Below, in pieces: positions 5,976 through 6,131 of a stretch of 6,131 nt of DNA. The notes under the pieces are model-generated. The model did no database searches. It was not told the DNA's origin and saw nothing but the letters and a program-made list of their open reading frames with translations. The DNA is from Bacteroidota bacterium (lineage in GTDB: Bacteria > Bacteroidota > Bacteroidia > Chitinophagales > Chitinophagaceae). The stretch covers positions 1 through 6,131 of the forward strand of contig JANYAL010000318.1 in the NCBI GenBank assembly GCA_025361325.1. The letters run 5' to 3'. A program made the position numbers and the translations under genes. Numbering within the stretch: position 1 is the stretch's first letter; each line of letters begins with the position of its first letter.

Positions 5976-5994
5976 ATTGTCAAAACGTGACAAT
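5976..5994 (+). repeat. Perfect inverted repeat in the fusA leader
   Basis: ATTGTCA (5976-5982) and TGACAAT (5988-5994) are exact reverse complements around the 5-base loop AAACG. As RNA it is a modest 7-bp hairpin; as DNA it could be a dyad operator. No U-run follows, so it is not a terminator. It lies 78 bases before the fusA start codon. Confidence 0.5.
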
Positions 5995-6043
5995 GTTGAA
6001 TAAGTACAATAAAGAATCGGCTCAGGTGTTTTTAGCAACTAAT

Positions 6044-6068
6044 ACAAACATTAAAAACAAACATTAAA
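6044..6068 (+). repeat. Tandem ACAAACATTAAA repeat before fusA
   Basis: The 12-base unit ACAAACATTAAA occurs at 6044-6055 and again at 6057-6068, with a 13-base period, ending four bases before the fusA ATG. It is unstructured and A-rich, which is the usual character of strong translation start regions in Bacteroidota that lack a Shine-Dalgarno sequence. It may have arisen by slippage duplication. Confidence 0.7.
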
Positions 6069-6072
6069 TAAA

Positions 6073-6131
6073 ATGGCAGATTTACGTTATCAAAGAAATT
6101 TTGGAATTGCCGCTCATATCGATGCCGGAAA
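6073..6131 (+). CDS. fusA: Elongation factor G, 5' end only
   Basis: The first 19 codons read MADLRYQRNFGIAAHIDAG, with the next codon cut by the window end. RNFGIAAHIDAGK is the start of the GTP-binding domain of EF-G, the G1/P-loop AHIDAGK being diagnostic among translational GTPases of this class. EF-G drives ribosomal translocation, and with RRF it recycles ribosomes. Position after rpsL-rpsG is the conserved str arrangement. The gene has its own promoter and long leader, and it is separated from rpsG by a terminator. Nothing can be said about the rest of the protein or fusidic acid residues. Confidence 0.95.
   Translation, partial: MADLRYQRNFGIAAHIDAG

Larger units (their letters stand above)
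5816..6072 (+). other. Predicted long 5' leader of fusA
   Basis: Starting from the inferred transcription start, about 255 bases precede the fusA ATG. Contents from left to right: a possible 27-codon ORF (5866-5949); within it two mutually exclusive foldings, CCCCG (5894-5898) with CGGGG (5919-5923), or CCGAA (5902-5906) with TTCGG (5917-5921); a perfect 7-bp inverted repeat at 5976-5994; and a tandem A-rich repeat at 6044-6068. No known riboswitch class was recognised. The boundaries depend on the promoter prediction. Confidence 0.45.

Overview
The window looks like chromosomal housekeeping DNA from a member of the Bacteroidota, probably of the Chitinophagia/Sphingobacteriia type. The evidence is threefold. 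Three good matches to the Bacteroidota promoter -7 element (TAnnTTTG) lie in front of genes. Clear Shine-Dalgarno sequences are missing before the start codons, which have A-rich upstream stretches instead. The protein types also fit, for example EF-G beginning MADLRYQRNFGIAAHIDAGK. The assignment below phylum level is an inference. No mobile element, CRISPR array, rRNA or tRNA gene was found.

Left part (1-2857, plus strand): the 3' part of a long tetratricopeptide-repeat (TPR) protein gene runs in from the left edge. A 103-base gap holds a well-formed promoter. After it comes a two-gene operon: a phosphosulfolactate synthase (ComA) family protein and shikimate dehydrogenase AroE, joined by a TGATG stop/start overlap.

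Middle part (2854-4394, minus strand): a tight three-gene operon reads towards aroE. In transcription order it encodes an unrecognised 167-residue protein, the RdgB/HAM1 house-cleaning nucleotide pyrophosphatase, and a hotdog-fold acyl-CoA thioesterase. The thioesterase and aroE stop codons overlap tail to tail.

A 426-base non-coding stretch (4395-4820) separates this operon from the divergent ribosomal genes.

Right part (4788-6131, plus strand): a promoter, rpsL (S12), a 51-base spacer with a perfect 7-bp hairpin, rpsG (S7), then a strong intrinsic terminator. After it fusA (EF-G) has its own promoter and a predicted 5' leader of about 255 bases. The leader carries hairpins, a possible 27-codon ORF and a tandem 12-base repeat just before the start codon. 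fusA is cut off by the window end after 19 codons. The str gene order rpsL-rpsG-fusA is kept, but fusA appears to be transcriptionally uncoupled from rpsL-rpsG. This arrangement and the unrecognised 167-residue protein are the most interesting points; there is no clear sign of a wholly new multi-gene system.
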